Positions 16,270 through 25,100 of a stretch of DNA of 64,000 nucleotides are shown here, piece by piece. The notes beneath the pieces are model-generated. The model searched no databases. It worked only from the letters and a program-made list of their open reading frames with translations, and was not told the DNA's origin. Both the position numbers and the translations under genes were made by a program. Location: contig CAKUIF010000008.1 of the NCBI GenBank assembly GCA_934660915.1, positions 39,915 through 103,914 on the forward strand, read 5' to 3'. The DNA is from an uncultured Olsenella sp. GTDB lineage: Bacteria > Actinomycetota > Coriobacteriia > Coriobacteriales > Atopobiaceae. Numbering within the stretch: the stretch's first letter is position 1; every line of letters starts with the position of its first letter.

Positions 16270-17037
16270 CTAAGCGCCGCGCTGGGCGAGGAATGCGCGG
16301 GTACGCTCCTCTTTCGGGTTGTCGATGAGCTCGCGGGCCGGGCCCTGCTCGACGATCACGCCGCCGTCCATAAAGACGATGCGGTCGGCGACCTCGCGGG
16401 CAAAGCTCATCTCGTGGGTGACGATGACCATCGTCATGTTCTCGGCGGCGAGCCCCTTGATGACCTTGAGGACCTCGGCGGTGAGCTCGGGGTCGAGCGC
16501 GGAGGTCGGCTCGTCGAAGAAAACGACCTGCGGGTTCATGGCCAGCGCGCGGGCGATGCTCGCGCGCTGCTGCTGGCCGCCGGAGAGCTGGCAGGGGACC
16601 TTCTCCTCGTTTCCGGTGAGGCCCATCTTTGCGATGAGGCCGCGGGCCTGCTCCTCAACCTCGGCGCGGTCGCGCTTCTGGACGCAGATCGGCGCGTCCA
16701 TGACGTTCTTCAGCACCGAGAAGTGCGGGAACAGGTTGTAGTTCTGGAACACGAGGCCGAAGCGCTGGCGGGCCTCGGCGAGGACCTTCTTGTCGCCGTA
16801 GGAGCCGTCGCGGCAGATGGCGAGGTCGCCGTAGCTGAGGTCGCCCGAGTCCATGCGCTCGAGCAGCGTCATGCAGCGAAGCAGGGTCGACTTGCCGCCG
16901 CCCGACGGGCCGATGATGGCGACGACCTCGCCGGGGTTGACCGCCAGCGAGATGTCGCGCAGCACCTGCACGTCGCCGAAGCTCTTTTGCGCGTGGTCGA
17001 CCGCGACCACGGGGGCGTTGTTGCTTGAATCAGCCAT
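16270..17037 (-). CDS. Polar amino-acid ABC transporter, ATP-binding protein (GlnQ/HisP type)
   Basis: 255 aa. Walker A GPSGGGKST, Q-loop VFQNYNLFPH, signature LSGGQQQR, Walker B VVFFDEPTSALDP and the switch His in IVTHEM. The LFPH Q-loop region is typical of amino-acid importers. It is the last gene of a minus-strand set: binding protein (17815-18690), permease (17080-17733), ATPase. The 42-bp gap to the permease fits one transcript. Confidence 0.95.
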   Translation of the reverse strand: MADSSNNAPVVAVDHAQKSFGDVQVLRDISLAVNPGEVVAIIGPSGGGKSTLLRCMTLLERMDSGDLSYGDLAICRDGSYGDKKVLAEARQRFGLVFQNYNLFPHFSVLKNVMDAPICVQKRDRAEVEEQARGLIAKMGLTGNEEKVPCQLSGGQQQRASIARALAMNPQVVFFDEPTSALDPELTAEVLKVIKGLAAENMTMVIVTHEMSFAREVADRIVFMDGGVIVEQGPARELIDNPKEERTRAFLAQRGA

Positions 17038-17079
17038 TCAATCCTCCAAAAGCGGGTTGCCGGGGAGTCCTTGCGCCCG

Positions 17080-17733
<654 letters not shown>

Positions 17734-17761
17734 AGCCCTCCCCTTTCGATAAAACCGCAAA

Positions 17762-17792
17762 GGCACCGTTGCCCTCGCGAGGCAGCGGTGCC
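17762..17792 (-). terminator. Intercistronic hairpin between binding protein and permease genes
   Basis: GGCACCGCTGCC and GGCAACGGTGCC pair over 12 bp with one G-U around a CTCGCGA loop, followed on the minus strand by TTTGCGGTTTT. The weak U-tract suggests partial termination or 3' protection, giving more binding protein than membrane components, as is common in such operons. Confidence 0.65.
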
Positions 17793-17814
17793 GATGCGAA
17801 CATGGGCGGATTGC

Positions 17815-18690
17815 TTAGGCCAGGCACCAGTTCTCGTAGGAGATGCCCTGGTCGGCATACTTGTCGCAGAGGTCCTTGACGAAGCCGTCGGCGTCCATGG
17901 CCTTGAGGGTCTCGGTCACGGTGGAGGCGGTGGCGTCGTCGCCCTTCTTGAAGCCGACAGCGTAGTGCTCCTCGGAGAGCTTCTCGTCGAGCTGGGCGTA
18001 GGCGTCGGGCTTGGCGGCCAGCTGATAGGCGGCGATGGAGAGGTCGCATGCCACGGCATCGACGGCGCCGGACTCGAGCTGCATAAAGGCGGTGTTGTAG
18101 TCGCCGATGGTCTCGAGGGAGGCGAAGGTCGCGGCCACGTCGGCCTTGTCGGCGTCCTCACCGGCGAGGACCTCATAGGCGGCGGAGTCGGTCTGGGTGA
18201 TGACGGCCTTGCCGGCGAGGCCCGTGAAGTCCGTGATGCCGGAGTCCTTCTTTACCACGATGACCTGGGCGTTGATCATGTAGTTGCCCGAGAAGGAGTA
18301 GTCGTTCTCGCGGCCCTCGATGGTGAAGCCGTTCCAGATGCAGTTGATGGCGCCGGAGTCCATAAGGGTGTCCTTGGCGTCCCAGTCGATGGGCTCGAGC
18401 TGAATCTCCCAGTCGTTGCGCTTGGCGGTCTCCTGGGCGAGCTCAAGGTCGAAACCGGTGTAGGAGCCGTCGTCGCCGACGTAGCCGTAGGGAGGGTACG
18501 CGGAGTCGAAGCCGACGATGAGCTTCTTGGTCGCGGTGGCGGACTTGTCGTCGGAGGCAGCTGCAGCGCCGGAGTCCTTGGAGCCGGAGTCGGTGCCGGC
18601 GGCGGAGCTGCCGCAGCCGGCGAGGACGGCGGAGGCGGCGACGGTCCCGAAGGCCGCGAGGAACTCGCGACGGCTGAGGTTCATCTTCAT
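17815..18690 (-). CDS. Amino-acid ABC transporter substrate-binding lipoprotein (family 3)
   Basis: 291 aa from the ATG at 18690, preceded by AGGGAAGGGACC. The N-terminus has a twin-arginine motif (SRREFLAA) and lipobox ending at AGC. The mature part carries the family signature around residues 65-85 (GFDSAYPPYGYVGDDG, YTGFDLELA) and the C-terminal pattern of polar amino-acid binding proteins. It delivers the substrate to the permease and ATPase encoded downstream. The transported amino acid is not predictable from what I can see. Confidence 0.92.
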   Translation of the reverse strand: MKMNLSRREFLAAFGTVAASAVLAGCGSSAAGTDSGSKDSGAAAASDDKSATATKKLIVGFDSAYPPYGYVGDDGSYTGFDLELAQETAKRNDWEIQLEPIDWDAKDTLMDSGAINCIWNGFTIEGRENDYSFSGNYMINAQVIVVKKDSGITDFTGLAGKAVITQTDSAAYEVLAGEDADKADVAATFASLETIGDYNTAFMQLESGAVDAVACDLSIAAYQLAAKPDAYAQLDEKLSEEHYAVGFKKGDDATASTVTETLKAMDADGFVKDLCDKYADQGISYENWCLA

Positions 18691-18741
18691 GGTGGGTCCC
18701 TTCCCTGGAAGCTCGCGGTGCCGTTGTCCGGGCCACGGGCG

Positions 18742-18801
18742 CTTTACTACGCTAAAGTGCTGACGTTTGGAGACTATACGCTTTAGCGCGCTAAAGTGCA
18801 A
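18742..18801 (-). promoter_or_regulatory. Promoter of the amino-acid ABC operon with two palindromic operators
   Basis: On the minus strand TTGCAC (18801-18796) and TATAGT (18778-18773) are separated by exactly 17 bp. The perfect palindrome CTTTAGCGCGCTAAAG (18781-18796) fills the spacer. A second, imperfect copy, CTTTACTACGCTAAAG on the plus strand (18742-18757), lies just past the expected transcription start. Two phased copies of one palindrome across a promoter are a classic repressor layout. The repressor is not identified here. Confidence 0.8.
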
Positions 18802-18899
18802 CGGCCGAGTAGCGCGGTTTTCGCGCTTGAAACACGCGCAGCGACGGCTCAGGTAAAGCCCGCGCACGACCAAAATCCCCATCCAGTGAAATAACTATG

Positions 18900-19021
18900 C
18901 GAAGTCGGTATCCTATTTTGAAAACCCTGAGTAGACAAAGGAAACCGAAGGCATTTTGCCTGTAAATCTACTTGGCATACCGAGCTGTACTCGCACTTTT
19001 CAAAAGAGGATACCGACTTCG
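18900..19021. repeat. Long inverted repeat (25-bp arms) between divergent genes
   Basis: A 25-bp arm at 18900-18924 (CGAAGTCGGTATCC...) is matched by its complement at 18997-19021 with a single mismatch. The 72-bp centre has only weak pairing. It lies between the amino-acid ABC promoter and the mntP riboswitch. The AAGTCGGT start resembles the tips of the palindromes at 52989 and 54353, so it may be a distant relative of that family. Confidence 0.75.
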
Positions 19022-19106
19022 TGTATTTTTTTGAGAGCTATAGGCTGAGAGAGGTAAATCGCAGCATTCAAGCCGCACGTTTAGCGCTTGTGGTAGCATC
19101 AATGCC

Positions 19107-19239
19107 CTAACGAGGGAGTAGTGGCGCGGTTTGCCCGCGCGATGCGACCAACAGACTGGCAACAAAAAGCCTGGCGCATCTTAATCAACGAGACTCGTGG
19201 CCTGTGCGACCGTGCGTCGTGCTCGCCACGGGTCTTTTT
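19107..19239 (+). promoter_or_regulatory. yybP-ykoY (Mn2+) riboswitch with terminator, upstream of mntP
   Basis: The conserved loop GGGAGTAG (19114-19121) follows the P1 strand AACGAG. P1 closes with CTCGT (19194-19198). In between lie a GCGCGG/CCGCGC hairpin and a GATGCG/CGCATC stem, the layout of this riboswitch class. The 3' strand of P1 also belongs to a terminator, AGACTCGTGGC paired with GCCACGGGTCT and then TTTTT (19191-19239). Metal binding should favour P1, block the terminator and switch on mntP, which matches known Mn2+ riboswitch logic. I judged this by eye, without a covariance model. Confidence 0.85.
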
Positions 19240-19308
19240 GTTTGCCTCTACGAGCTCTGCGGACATAACAAGGCGGCGATTGGGGAATCACCGCGCGAGA
19301 GGAGAATC

Positions 19309-19887
19309 ATGGGTATCGTCGAGCTGCTGCTCATCGCAGTCGGGCTCTCGATGGACGCGTTTGCCGTGTCCATCTGTAAGGGCCTCGGCATGAAAAAGGT
19401 CAACATGAAGGTCGCCGTGGTGCTAGCGCTGTTCTTCGGCGGGTTCCAAGGCTTGATGCCGCTCATCGGATGGGCGCTGGGCAGCCAGTTCCTCTGGCTC
19501 ATCGCGCCGATTGATCACTGGATCGCGTTCGGCCTGCTCGCCGTCATCGGCGGAAAGATGATCGGGGAGGCGCTCCACGACGAGGAGGGCGAGGACGACG
19601 GCAAGCCCGCCGACCGCATCGACCTGGGCGAGTTCTTCATCCTCGCCATCGCCACGTCCATCGACGCGCTTGCCGTGGGCATCTCGTTCGCGGCGCTCTC
19701 GGTCGACATCGTGCCGTCCGTTCTGCTCATCGGCATCGTGACCTTCGCGTTCAGCATCGGCGGCGTGTTCGTGGGCAACTACTTCGGATCGCGCTACCAG
19801 AAGCCCGCCACCATCACCGGCGGTGTCATGCTCATCCTCATCGGCCTGAAGGTCCTCCTCGAGCACCTCGGCTTCCTCGCCCTCTAG
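19309..19887 (+). CDS. mntP: MntP manganese efflux pump
   Basis: 192 aa from the ATG at 19309 with ribosome site GAGAGGAGAA; normal family length. About six membrane spans in two related halves, each with a conserved acidic motif (LSMDAFAVSICKG near residues 14-26 and TSIDALAVGISF near 115-125), the DUF204/MntP signature. It exports Mn2+ from the cytoplasm. Control by the riboswitch just upstream supports the assignment. Confidence 0.95.
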   Translation: MGIVELLLIAVGLSMDAFAVSICKGLGMKKVNMKVAVVLALFFGGFQGLMPLIGWALGSQFLWLIAPIDHWIAFGLLAVIGGKMIGEALHDEEGEDDGKPADRIDLGEFFILAIATSIDALAVGISFAALSVDIVPSVLLIGIVTFAFSIGGVFVGNYFGSRYQKPATITGGVMLILIGLKVLLEHLGFLAL

Positions 19888-19889
19888 CC

Positions 19890-20030
19890 GGGACTGGGAC
19901 AAAAGGGACGGGGGATTTTGTCCCAAACCGCAGGTCGGACAAGCTGGCACAAGAAACGAGCCGCAGGCTGGGAAGCCCGCGGCTCGTCGTGTTTTGGGAC
20001 AAAATCCCCCGTCCCTTTTGTCCCAGTCCC
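19890..20030. repeat. Palindromic repeat family A, copy 1 (38-bp perfect arms)
   Basis: Arms at 19890-19927 and 19993-20030 are exact complements over 38 bp and contain the core AAAAGGGACGGGGGATTTTG. An inner hairpin ACGAGCCGC/GCGGCTCGT (about 19957-19989) gives a second stem. It fills the space between the convergent mntP and purH stop codons, so it may terminate both. A relative with the same core is at 61485-61591. Confidence 0.88.
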
Positions 20031-20034
20031 AGTC

Positions 20035-21216
20035 TTAGTGGTGGAACAGGCGCATGTGGGTGAAGGCCATGGCGATGCCGTACTTGTCCGCGGTCTCGAT
20101 CACGTTGTCGTCGCGGATGGAGCCGCCGGGCTCGGCGATATAGGAAACGCCGGACTTGTGGGCGCGCTCGACGTTGTCGCCGAAGGGGAAGAAGGCGTCG
20201 GAGCCGAGGGTCACACCGGTCTGCGTAGCGATCCAAGCGGCCTTCTCCTCGCGGGTGAGGACCTCGGGCTTCTCCGCGAACCACTTCTGCCACTCGCCCT
20301 CGGCCAGCACGTCGTCGTGCTCGTCGGAGATGTAGACGTCGATGGCGTTGTCGCGGTTGGCACGGCGGATGCCGTCGACGAACTTGAGGCCGAGCACCTT
20401 CGGGTGCTGACGCAGGAACCAGGTGTCGGCCTTGTTGCCCGCGAGGCGCGTGCAGTGGACACGGCTCTGCTGGCCGGCGCCGACGCCGATGGCCTGGCCG
20501 TCCTTGACGTAGCAAACCGAGTTGGACTGCGTGTACTTGAGGGTGATCAGGCTCACAATCATGTCGCGCTTCGCGGCCTCGGGGATGTCCTTGTTCTCGG
20601 TCACGACGTCGCCGAGCATCTCCTCGTCGATGCGGAAGAAGTTGTGGCCCTGCTCGAAGGTGATGCCAAAGACGTCCTTGGTCTCGATAGCGGGGCAGAC
20701 GTAGTCGGGGTCGATCTGGACGACGTTGTACTTGCCGCCCTTCTTTGCGGAAAGAATGGCGAGGGCCTCGGGGGTGTATCCGGGGGCGATGATGCCGTCG
20801 GAGACCTCGTGCTTGATGTAGAGGGCGGTACGCTCGTCGCAGACGTCGGACAGCGCGGCCCAGTCGCCGTAGGAGCTCATGCGGTCGGCGCCACGGGCGC
20901 GGATGTAGGCGCAGGCGATCGGTGAGAGCTCGCCCTCGTCGTCGACGAAGTAGATCTGCTTGTCGACGTCGGAGAGCGGCAGGCCCACGGCGGCGCCGGC
21001 GGGGCTCACGTGCTTGAAGGACGCCGCGGCAGGAAGACCCGTGGCCTCCTTGAGCTCGCGCACGAGCTGCCAGGAGTTGAGCGCGTCGAGGAAGTTGATG
21101 TAGCCAGGCCGGCCGGCGAGGACCTTGACGGGCAGCTCGGAGCCGTCCTTCATAAAGATGCGCGAGGGTTTCTGGTTGGGGTTGCAGCCGTACTTGAGCT
21201 CGAGTTCGGAAGGCAT
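20035..21216 (-). CDS. purH: AICAR formyltransferase, stand-alone PurH-type
   Basis: 393 aa with ribosome site AAGGAGAAG. The sequence matches the C-terminal AICAR transformylase part of PurH (KYGCNPNQKPS at the start, SFKHVSPAGAA near residue 67, KYTQSNSVCYVKDGQ near 230, GAGQQSRVHCTRLAG, SDAFFPFGDN). The N-terminal IMP cyclohydrolase domain of ordinary PurH is missing. The adjacent purO-like gene supplies that second activity, so the last two steps of IMP synthesis are carried by separate proteins, as in archaea and some anaerobic bacteria. Control is by the ZTP riboswitch ahead of purO. Confidence 0.92.
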   Translation of the reverse strand: MPSELELKYGCNPNQKPSRIFMKDGSELPVKVLAGRPGYINFLDALNSWQLVRELKEATGLPAAASFKHVSPAGAAVGLPLSDVDKQIYFVDDEGELSPIACAYIRARGADRMSSYGDWAALSDVCDERTALYIKHEVSDGIIAPGYTPEALAILSAKKGGKYNVVQIDPDYVCPAIETKDVFGITFEQGHNFFRIDEEMLGDVVTENKDIPEAAKRDMIVSLITLKYTQSNSVCYVKDGQAIGVGAGQQSRVHCTRLAGNKADTWFLRQHPKVLGLKFVDGIRRANRDNAIDVYISDEHDDVLAEGEWQKWFAEKPEVLTREEKAAWIATQTGVTLGSDAFFPFGDNVERAHKSGVSYIAEPGGSIRDDNVIETADKYGIAMAFTHMRLFHH

Positions 21217-21268
21217 TTCTTCTCCTTAGATACAGTTGGAAATCAGGTGAGTGGGTCGCGCGCGGCCC

Positions 21269-21907
21269 TTAGTCGCCGAGGTGCTTGTTGTAGATGCGGA
21301 CGTCGGAGCCGGCCTTCACGTACATCGAGACCTTGTTGTCGGCGTTGAGGGCGGCCCAGACATCGGCCGGGTCGGCGGGAAGGGCGACCTCGATCGGCTC
21401 GCCGGCAAAGGTCGGCAGCGGGTTGCCGTCGCCCTGATAGGTGGAGATGAAGTAGCCCACGCCCTCGTCGACGCCCTCGTAGGCAAAGAAGTTGCGCTGG
21501 CAGCGGCCGTTGTCCTGGTGCTTGAGGATGGAGATCTCGAAGGTGCCGTCCTCGTTGATCACGGCGCTGATGCGCGGGGTGAAGTTGGGGGCATCGGGCT
21601 CGAACTCGCGCGCCATGCAGCCGTCGCGGAAGCTGCCGGCGTTGACGATGGTGTCGGTCTGGTCGCCGTTGGTGACAACGAGCTTGTTGCCCATGGTGCG
21701 GACGGGGTGGTAGATGATCAGGCTCGGGTCCTCGAGCAGCGCGGGGTCGTGCGCCTCGGTGCGGATACCGTCCTCGGTCGGCACGAAGACGCGGTTGCGG
21801 GAGTTGGAGCTGCGGCCCATGATCCAGTAGTAGACGACGTCCTTGCCCACCACGATGCCACGGCCGGGGTACGGGTTGGATCGGAGGAGCTCGGTCAGGT
21901 CTTGCAT
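21269..21907 (-). CDS. purO: IMP cyclohydrolase, PurO-like
   Basis: 212 aa from the ATG at 21907 (ribosome site AAAGGAT). The start NPYPGRGIVVGKD, followed by YYWIMGRSSNSRNR and later IIYHPVRTMGN, fits the IMP_cyclohyd family first described as archaeal PurO. It would close the FAICAR ring to IMP in the cytoplasm. It is the first gene of a two-gene operon with the stand-alone transformylase 52 bp downstream. The riboswitch and partner gene agree on a purine role. Confidence 0.9.
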   Translation of the reverse strand: MQDLTELLRSNPYPGRGIVVGKDVVYYWIMGRSSNSRNRVFVPTEDGIRTEAHDPALLEDPSLIIYHPVRTMGNKLVVTNGDQTDTIVNAGSFRDGCMAREFEPDAPNFTPRISAVINEDGTFEISILKHQDNGRCQRNFFAYEGVDEGVGYFISTYQGDGNPLPTFAGEPIEVALPADPADVWAALNADNKVSMYVKAGSDVRIYNKHLGD

Positions 21908-21963
21908 CGGCGCATCCTTTCGGTGATGAGCCGCTCCCCTGCCCGGTTGGCCGCCATAAATAA

Positions 21964-22064
21964 GGCAAGCCAACCTCTGGTACAGAGAACGGCTTGCCCA
22001 GACGGTCGGCACTGAATATGATCGTGCTGCTCCCCCGCGGTTACCCGCGATTATCCGTCAGTCG
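21964..22064 (-). promoter_or_regulatory. ZTP (pfl) riboswitch with terminator, upstream of purO
   Basis: On the minus strand GACTGACGGA begins near 22063, a GCGGG/CCGC hairpin follows, and TGCCGACCGTCTGGGC ends near 21996. These are the two conserved halves of the ZTP riboswitch, known to bind ZMP/ZTP. The 3' end overlaps a terminator: GGCAAGCC (21998-21991) pairs with GGCTTGCC (21971-21964), followed by TTATTTAT. ZMP is the substrate of the downstream transformylase, so ligand accumulation should switch on the genes that consume it. Confidence 0.93.
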
Positions 22065-22116
22065 CAGCACTAATTGCTCATTGTAACAGGCGCGGCCAAG
22101 AAGCACCAACCCTCCA

Positions 22117-25100
22117 CTACTCCGCCGACTTCAGGGCCCCGACCATATCGACGCGGTCGAGCGAGCGGTTGGTCAGCAGGCTCACCGCGATCGTGAAGAC
22201 GAAGGCGAGCGCAGCGGAAATCGCGTAGGACAGCCACTCCACCGTAGTGTCGAAGTACAACGACGGCATGCGCAGGATCCACGTGAGCCCGCGCGCGAGC
22301 AGGTAGCCGCCGGGCAGGCCGAAGACCACACCCAGCCCCGTGAGGAGCAGGGTTTCTTTGTTGATGTAAGTGTGGACCTCGCGCGGCCTGAAGCCGAGGA
22401 CCTTGATCGTGGCGAGCTCGCGCTCGCGCTCGGATATGTTGGTGTTCGACAGCGTGAACACCACGGTGAAGCTCAGCGCCGCCGCAAGGACGATGACCAC
22501 GTAAACCACGGTGTTGATCAAGGTAAACGCACTCGAGAAGTCACGCGTGAGCTTTGCTGTCGACACCGCCGAGAGCGTGCGCGCGTCGGCGGCGACCTTC
22601 TCGGAGAAGGCGATCTTCTGTTCGTCGGTGCCGCCGAGCTTGACCAACAGCCCGTTCAGGCCGCTCTTCTGCCCGAACGCGCGCTCGTAGGCAGACTGGG
22701 TCATGTAGAAGGTATTGCCGAGGTAGTTCATGACGACGGAGCCCACCTCGACGTCTGCCTCATGCAGCGTGGCGTCCTGGACATGCAGCGTATCGCCTGC
22801 CGAGAAGTGCAGCACCTGCTCGGCGTTTTTCGTGATGGCGGCGCCCGCGGCGGCGAGGTCGACGGCGGCGCCCGAGTCGTCGGTGAGCGCCACGTAGTCG
22901 GAGAGGTCGGCGCCGTCCGGGACCACCACGAGCGTGACGGACTCCTTCGAGCCGCCGTACTCCACCGTAAGGCTATCGACGCGCGCCGGGACGAAGCTCG
23001 TCACCTGCGCGTCCGCGTCGAGCTCGGCCGCGACGTCCTCGAGGTCGGCGGCCGACGTCACGAGCATGAGGTCGTAGCGGGTCACGCCCGCCTGGCCGTA
23101 CTGCTTGCCCGAAAGCGCCACCACCGAGTCGCGGATACCGAAGCCGCAGACAAGAAGCGCCGTGCAGCCGGCGATGCCAAAGACCGTCATCAGGAAGCGG
23201 CGCTTGTAACGGAAGATGTTCCTGGCCGTAACCTTATTCAGGAACGAGAGGCGTCGCCAGAGCGGGGCGATGCGCTCGAGCAGGATGCGGCTGCCCGCCT
23301 TGGGGGCCTTGGGCCGCATGAGCATAGCCGGCTGCTCGGCGAGCTCACGACGGCAGGTCAGCGCCGTCGCGCCCACGATGCCCACAGCAAAGAGCCCCAC
23401 GGACACGAGCGCGTAGACGACGTCGAAACTCAGGTAGAACCCCGGCAGCGCATACATGGTCGAGAAGATCGTGAAGAGGATGAGCGGCAGCACCACAAAT
23501 CCCAGAATGTTGCCGGCAACGCCGCCCGCGAGGCACGCGGCGGAGGCGTAGACGACGTACTTGGAGAGGATCCGGCCGCGGCCGTAGCCGAGCGCCTTGT
23601 ACAGGCCGATGAGCCCGCGCTCCTCCTCGACCATGCGCGTCATGGTGGTCAGGCTGATAAGGACGGCAACCACAAAGAATACGATGGGCAGGGCGGTGCC
23701 GATGGCCTCGATGGATCCGGCGTCGGACTCCACGGAGGAGTAGCTCGCCAGGCTCGTGCGGTCCTGAACGTACCAGGCGGCGTCGTCGATGGACGAGATC
23801 TGGTCGCGCGCGTCCGCGATGGCGGCGAGGGCGTCGGCGCGCTGCTGGGCGAACTCGGCGCGCGCCGCCTCAAGCTGGGCCTGGCCATCGATGAGCTCCT
23901 GGGCACCGGCGTCGAGCTGGGAGCGCGCGGCGTCGAGCTGCTCCTGCGCGCTTTTGCGCTGGGCGTCGAGCTGCGACTGACCGGCGTCGAGCTCCGCGCG
24001 CCCGGCGGCGAGCTGGGAGCGGGCGGCGTCGAGCTGGGCGTAGGCCGCCGCGGCCTCGTCGAGCTGGGCGCGCCCGGCGTTGACCTGTGCTTGGCCAACC
24101 ACGATCTGCACCATGCCGTCGGCCAGCCCCGTGAGCTGCGACAACTGGTCGCGCAGGGACTCGAGCTGTGCCAGGATCTGGTCAGCGTTGGCGCTCGCGG
24201 CCAGGATCTGGCGGGCCGCCTCCCTCACCGACGCCGGCAAGAGGTCCAAGACCTCGTCGACACGCTGGCGCAGCTCGGGCGGGAGGTTGTCGTAGCTTGC
24301 GGCGATCTGCCGGAACTCCTCGGAGTCGACGATTTCCATAAGCTGGTCGATAAACGAGGTCGCCTTCTCGGCGAAGGGAAGAAGTGCGGCGTTAACCTCG
24401 CTGGCGGCCGCGCGGGCTTCTTGCTCCGTGGTCGCGGACGTAAGGCGCGACCAGGCGTCGGCGGGCCACTCGTCGCCCATGAGGGCCGAGAGCATCTTTG
24501 CCGAGCCGTCAATCACGCCGCGGTTGTAGGTAAGCTCTTCTTGCGCGGAGTTGAGCTGAGCGCGCTTCTGGGAGATGGCGCCGGGGATGCCGTCCACCGA
24601 GCAGCCCAGGCCGTCGGCGATCTGCTGAAGACCGGCCGTCACCTGTGCCTCGTTTGCCGCGAGCTCGGAGCGTCCCGCGTCTATCTTTGCCTGCGCGTCG
24701 GCCATCTGGCGCTCAGCGTCGGCGCCCTGCGCATCCAGCTGCGCCCGCCCGTCGGCAATCTCGGCCGCGCCGGAGTCGAGCTTCTCCTGATTCTCGTCGA
24801 TCTGGCGCTGGCCGTCGGCGAGCTTGTCGAGCGCGTCCTTCTCGGCATCATCGACCTGGGAGTTCGCATCGGCGCGCAGGCCCTCGCCGCGGGCGGCCTC
24901 GCGTTCGGCGGCTATGCCCTCGACCCGTGACTTGACCTCGCCCACGAGGTCTTCGTAGGCGTCCGAGTAGCACAGCGGCGCCTCGGAGCCGGCGACCTTG
25001 ACGTAGGCCACGGTGTAGACCTCGGACTCCACAGCCGCGGGCAGCAAGAAGAACGCGTACTGCGAGCTGCCGCTCGCGCGAAACGACATGGTGCCCTCGC

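Noticed and set aside
17734..17766. GTG start for the amino-acid permease at 17766
   Set aside because: The GTG lies inside the GGCACCG hairpin with no ribosome site; TTG at 17733 has AAAGGGG at the right distance.
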